Shown: positions 61,249-64,000 of the stretch, piece by piece
Layout: each line of letters begins with the position of its first letter
Position numbering within the stretch: position 1 is the first letter of the stretch
Assembly (NCBI GenBank): GCA_028339155.1
Contig: JAOLBK010000005.1
Coordinates: forward strand, 62,001 to 126,000
DNA length: 64,000 nt
Origin: Litorivicinus sp.
GTDB taxonomy: Bacteria > Pseudomonadota > Gammaproteobacteria > Pseudomonadales > Litorivicinaceae
Reading direction: 5' to 3'
Made by a program: the position numbers and the translations under genes
Notes under the pieces: model-generated
Seen by the model: only the letters and a program-made list of their open reading frames with translations
Told to the model about the DNA's origin: nothing
Database searches by the model: none

Positions 61249-62573
61249 CTCGCACCCCCTTCAGGTTGATTGGAAAGTATCAGATCTGCACTGTGATAAT
61301 GTGCAACACGTTTAACAATAGATAAGCCAAGGCCGGTACTTGCTCTATTCTCTGTTTTACCGAGCGAGGCCTCGATGCTTAAATGTGGCTCAGTTGTAAA
61401 TCCGGTTCCGTGGTCAGAAACAATTAATGACACGGTTTCCTCGCCCTGGAATACACTAATCGTTACTTCAGACAAGATGGGGCTGTGCCGAATAGCATTA
61501 TCGACAAGGCATACCAGTGCTTCTCGCAAAGCAACTTTATCGCCGACTATGTTTATTGAACGGGAGGGTGCGTCAACGGATAATTCAATCTCTTTTGACT
61601 CAGCGATGGGGTCGAACGCCCTGATAACACTTTCAGCTAGCTGCGTAAGATTAACGTTTTCCCGGATCTTGAGCATTTCTCGGTATGCCAGGCTTGCTCT
61701 GGTTAATAACTGAGTCACAATTTTGCTTGCATAGCGTGCACGGACGATTAGCTTATGTACCTTCTCTTTCTGGTGATCAGCAACTTCACGCTCAAGAATT
61801 TCTGCGGCTGTTAACATTGCGGCAATAGGCGTTTTGATCTGATGAGTAGCTTCGGCAATGAAAGCTCGGTTTTGCCGCAGTAATTCTTGATGTTGACCAA
61901 GAGTTTCATTCAGCGTTGTAACCAAGCGGGTTATTTCTGTTGGCGTGTTTCGAGAGATGGGGGAGAAGTCGTCCGCAGCACGCTGAGCTAAATCTTTTTC
62001 TACGGCAGCAAATGGCTTAAGTGAGTGTCTAAGACTCAGCTCAGCCCACAAGGCAAGAATACAAAAAGCGGCGAATACGGTAACGGCAATCCAATTTGCG
62101 ATCGTAGATGCGAATTCGAAATAACTTCCCGAAGTTTGTCCGATTATGACCCAGATTTTTTCGCCTGAGCCGAATTTTATAGGCTTGGATGCATATACAA
62201 ATCTAGTTTCTTCACCACGATATAAAGCCGTACGAAATGATACTTTTGAAGTATTTTCGGCGGATTTAGGTAAGTCGTCGTAGCCTGCCAAAAACTTGTC
62301 ATTCAGCGCGACCTGATAAAACAGGCGCTCTGGTGCTGAATAAGCCAGTACTTCAAATGCACTATAAGGCAAATCAAATACCAGCCCATTCGGTGCATTT
62401 ACCATGCTGTCGAGGATCACAAAGGCCACCGCGTTGAGATCGTTATCCTGGCCTCGTTCAAGCGCTTTTTTGGCGATTGTTCCAGTCACTAAATAAACGG
62501 CGCCGCATACAATAATTAGCATGACGAGCCATAAACTAAATAATCGGCGGCGGATACTCCAATTACTCGTCAT
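61221..62573 (-). CDS. TctE-like sensor histidine kinase
   Basis: This 450-aa membrane sensor kinase has a first helix at about residues 12-35 and a periplasmic sensing domain of the 2CSK_N type (DNDLNAVAFVILDSM, then YDDLPKSAE). A second helix, a HAMP-like linker, DHp domain with phospho-acceptor His in EATHQIKTPIAAM, N-box NAIRHSPI, G1 DHGTGF and G2 GLGLSIVKR follow. I start it at ATG 62573 (MTSNWSIRRRLFS), overlapping the response regulator by 11 bases, with GGAG upstream; the frame extends to 62606. It likely controls the divergent TctC-type uptake operon, as TctE does. Confidence 0.9.
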   Translation of the reverse strand: MTSNWSIRRRLFSLWLVMLIIVCGAVYLVTGTIAKKALERGQDNDLNAVAFVILDSMVNAPNGLVFDLPYSAFEVLAYSAPERLFYQVALNDKFLAGYDDLPKSAENTSKVSFRTALYRGEETRFVYASKPIKFGSGEKIWVIIGQTSGSYFEFASTIANWIAVTVFAAFCILALWAELSLRHSLKPFAAVEKDLAQRAADDFSPISRNTPTEITRLVTTLNETLGQHQELLRQNRAFIAEATHQIKTPIAAMLTAAEILEREVADHQKEKVHKLIVRARYASKIVTQLLTRASLAYREMLKIRENVNLTQLAESVIRAFDPIAESKEIELSVDAPSRSINIVGDKVALREALVCLVDNAIRHSPILSEVTISVFQGEETVSLIVSDHGTGFTTEPHLSIEASLGKTENRASTGLGLSIVKRVAHYHSADLILSNQPEGGARCGLCFRLS

Positions 62574-63246
62574 TATTGCTCCAAACGAGCTGATACCCAT
62601 GCCCACGAACGGCCTTGATGCGAATTTGATATGGTTCTAATCGCTTTCGTAAGCGACTCACATGCACTTCAACCGCATTTTCGGAAGCCTCTTGATCTAA
62701 TCCATACATGCGATTAAAGAGGCGGGATTTTTCCATTAAATGCGAAGGGGCTTCAATTAATGCCTCGACTAATTTCATTTCTTGGGCCCTCAGTATTATT
62801 TGGTTTTTTCCGGACCAAAGTGTTCTATGGAGGGGGTCGTATTCTAATGGCCCTATTGACCGAGAATTTATTGTCTTTGGCAAGTGTCGCCTGTGAACAG
62901 CACGTAATCTGGCATCAAATTCTTTGAGAGAAAAAGGTTTCGTCAAGTAATCATCAGCTCCAATATCCAGTAGATGAACTTTGTCGTCGATTTCCGACCG
63001 CGCTGTGAGTACTAAAACACCAACTGCCAACTCAGTGCCTCTGACCTGTTTGAGTAAGGACGTGCCTTCTCCATCGGGTAATTCGATATCGAGAATAATG
63101 AGATCGTAATATTGCTTATTAAGCCGCCAGAAATGAGTGGCTTGATTAAGTGTGGAAGCATAATCAATTGTATGGCCGCCAGAAATCAAATGCTTGCATA
63201 GCGCCTCAGCAAAATCTTGAGTGTCTTCGACTAAAAGTAATCGCAT
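62563..63246 (-). CDS. TctD-like OmpR-family response regulator
   Basis: This 227-aa response regulator has a receiver domain with phospho-acceptor Asp in LIILDIELP (near residue 52), Thr/Ala of LTARSE and Lys in LTKPFS. A winged-helix OmpR-type DNA-binding domain follows (ENAVEVHVSRLRKRLEPY, then RAVRGHGYQL). It is the first gene of the three-gene minus-strand operon and is divergent, 80 bases from, the TctC gene it probably controls. It is the only recognisable transcription regulator in the window. Confidence 0.92.
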   Translation of the reverse strand: MRLLLVEDTQDFAEALCKHLISGGHTIDYASTLNQATHFWRLNKQYYDLIILDIELPDGEGTSLLKQVRGTELAVGVLVLTARSEIDDKVHLLDIGADDYLTKPFSLKEFDARLRAVHRRHLPKTINSRSIGPLEYDPLHRTLWSGKNQIILRAQEMKLVEALIEAPSHLMEKSRLFNRMYGLDQEASENAVEVHVSRLRKRLEPYQIRIKAVRGHGYQLVWSNNDE

Positions 63247-63326
63247 GTCAGGTTGCTGTCAGCTTCTTATGGTTATGTGAGTGCGGACAATTATGTGTCT
63301 GAAAGAACAATAACAGGAGAATACTC

Positions 63327-64000
63327 ATGAAACGCTTATTTTTGAAGGCGGTTACTTTGGCTGGGCTTGCGGGCCTTGCTGCTGTGGCACCTGCAACTTA
63401 CGCTGGAGGACACCAGCAGTTAGACAGTATCCATTTTATAGTTCCAGGCGGGGCTGGCGGTGGTTGGGACGGAACAGCGCGTGGTACTGGCGAAGTCTTG
63501 ACTCGTTCAGGTCTGATCGGTAAAGCATCATATGAGAATATGTCGGGTGGCGGCGGCGGAAAAGCCATTGGCTATTTGATTGAAAATGCCAAATCAAGTA
63601 CTGGAACACTAATGGTGAATTCGACTCCGATCGTCATTCGGTCCTTGACTAAAGTCTTTCCGCAAAGTTTTCGTGATCTAACCCCAATTGCTGGGACGAT
63701 TGGTGATTATGCGGCTCTTGTGGTGAAAGCAGATAGCAATATTAAATCATTTAAAGATCTCGTAAAAATCTACGAAAAGAATCCCAATAATTTGGCAATT
63801 GCCGGTGGTTCGGTTGCCGGTGGCATGGACCACTTGGTGGCTGCGCTTGCAATGAAATCAGCTGGTGCGGATCCACTTCAAGTAAAGTATCTTCCTTTTG
63901 ATGCGGGTGGAAAAGCGATGGCGTCATTGCTCTCTGGTGAGGCTGACGCGCTCTCTACCGGTTTGTCTGAGGCTGTTGGCTTAGCTAGTCAAGGCGAAAT
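63327..64000 (+). CDS. TctC-family solute-binding protein, cut by right window edge
   Basis: This TTT solute-binding protein of the TctC type runs off the right edge with 224 residues visible and no stop. Residues 1-26 are a signal peptide (ending TYAGG). Family motifs are FIVPGGAGGGWDGTARGTGE and SGGGGGKAIGYLIE. The ATG at 63327 has AGGAGAA upstream. It is divergent from the response regulator gene, the classic tctD-tctC arrangement, so a TctB and TctA pair would be expected past the edge. Confidence 0.92.
   Translation, partial: MKRLFLKAVTLAGLAGLAAVAPATYAGGHQQLDSIHFIVPGGAGGGWDGTARGTGEVLTRSGLIGKASYENMSGGGGGKAIGYLIENAKSSTGTLMVNSTPIVIRSLTKVFPQSFRDLTPIAGTIGDYAALVVKADSNIKSFKDLVKIYEKNPNNLAIAGGSVAGGMDHLVAALAMKSAGADPLQVKYLPFDAGGKAMASLLSGEADALSTGLSEAVGLASQGE

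Overview
The window reads as accessory catabolic DNA from a free-living, probably marine, Gram-negative proteobacterium. This is inferred from mid-range base composition, periplasmic solute-binding proteins with signal peptides, one TAXI-TRAP and three TTT (tripartite tricarboxylate transporter) systems, a TctD/TctE-type two-component pair, and many drug/metabolite (EamA) and MFS exporters. The class cannot be fixed from the sequence. I see no rRNA, tRNA, CRISPR array, phage structural gene or intact insertion sequence.

Layout. 1-3.5 kb: a cut-off EamA transporter, an ABC exporter and a stretch of decayed sequence that includes a broken copy of an AEC-transporter 3' end. 3.5-10 kb (minus strand): an FG-GAP/cadherin/dockerin-like repeat protein, an intact AEC carrier, a thiamine-diphosphate enzyme and an MFS pump. 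10-13.5 kb: MFS plus an orphan ABC-2 permease, an SDR, and a 67-residue HupE-like membrane peptide with twin terminators. 13.6-19.2 kb: a double-cupin protein divergent from an operon of EutA-like ATPase, 2Fe-2S/FAD reductase, PanB-like protein and a degenerate alpha/beta hydrolase. 19.3-24.5 kb: a dihydroxyphthalate-decarboxylase/NMT1-like protein with a 94-residue protein upstream, then a divergent operon of Zn alcohol dehydrogenase, G3E (CobW/COG0523) GTPase, LigK-like aldolase and LigJ-like hydratase. 24.5-34.5 kb: SDR and TauD-type dioxygenase (minus), then a seven-gene plus-strand operon: beta-hydroxyacid dehydrogenase, EamA, two nearly identical double cupins, a second EutA-like ATPase, aldo/keto reductase and aldehyde dehydrogenase. 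34.6-36.7 kb: EamA and two single cupins. 36.9-43.1 kb: AbrB-family membrane protein, MFS, a TctCAB system and an SDR. 43.1-52.3 kb (minus): FAH-family hydrolase, TctC, a fused TctAB permease, OsmC-like protein and an NAD-dependent formate dehydrogenase with fused gamma-beta subunit. 52.6-57 kb: a second FAH hydrolase, AroE-like dehydrogenase, two class II aldolases and a second decarboxylase-like protein. 57.2-60.2 kb: TAXI-TRAP. 60.2-64 kb: solute-binding protein, sensor kinase and response regulator divergent from a TctC that runs off the end.

How it fits together. The uptake systems (TTT, TRAP) and enzymes (LigJ/LigK, FAH hydrolases, class II aldolases, decarboxylase-like proteins, AroE-like, SDRs, ALDH, formate dehydrogenase) suit import and stepwise breakdown of carboxylated, probably aromatic-derived, organic acids, with formate oxidised to CO2 and NADH. 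The ring-cleavage enzymes themselves are not recognisable here.

The most unusual feature is a double-cupin + EutA-like ATPase pairing that occurs twice, independently arranged, with no ethanolamine ammonia-lyase genes (eutB/eutC) anywhere in the window. One copy includes a cupin pair sharing an 870-bp identical core. Five cupins carry an HQHFN signature. I consider this cupin-EutA module the best candidate for an undescribed system. No DNA-binding regulator other than the response regulator at 62.6-63.2 kb is recognisable.
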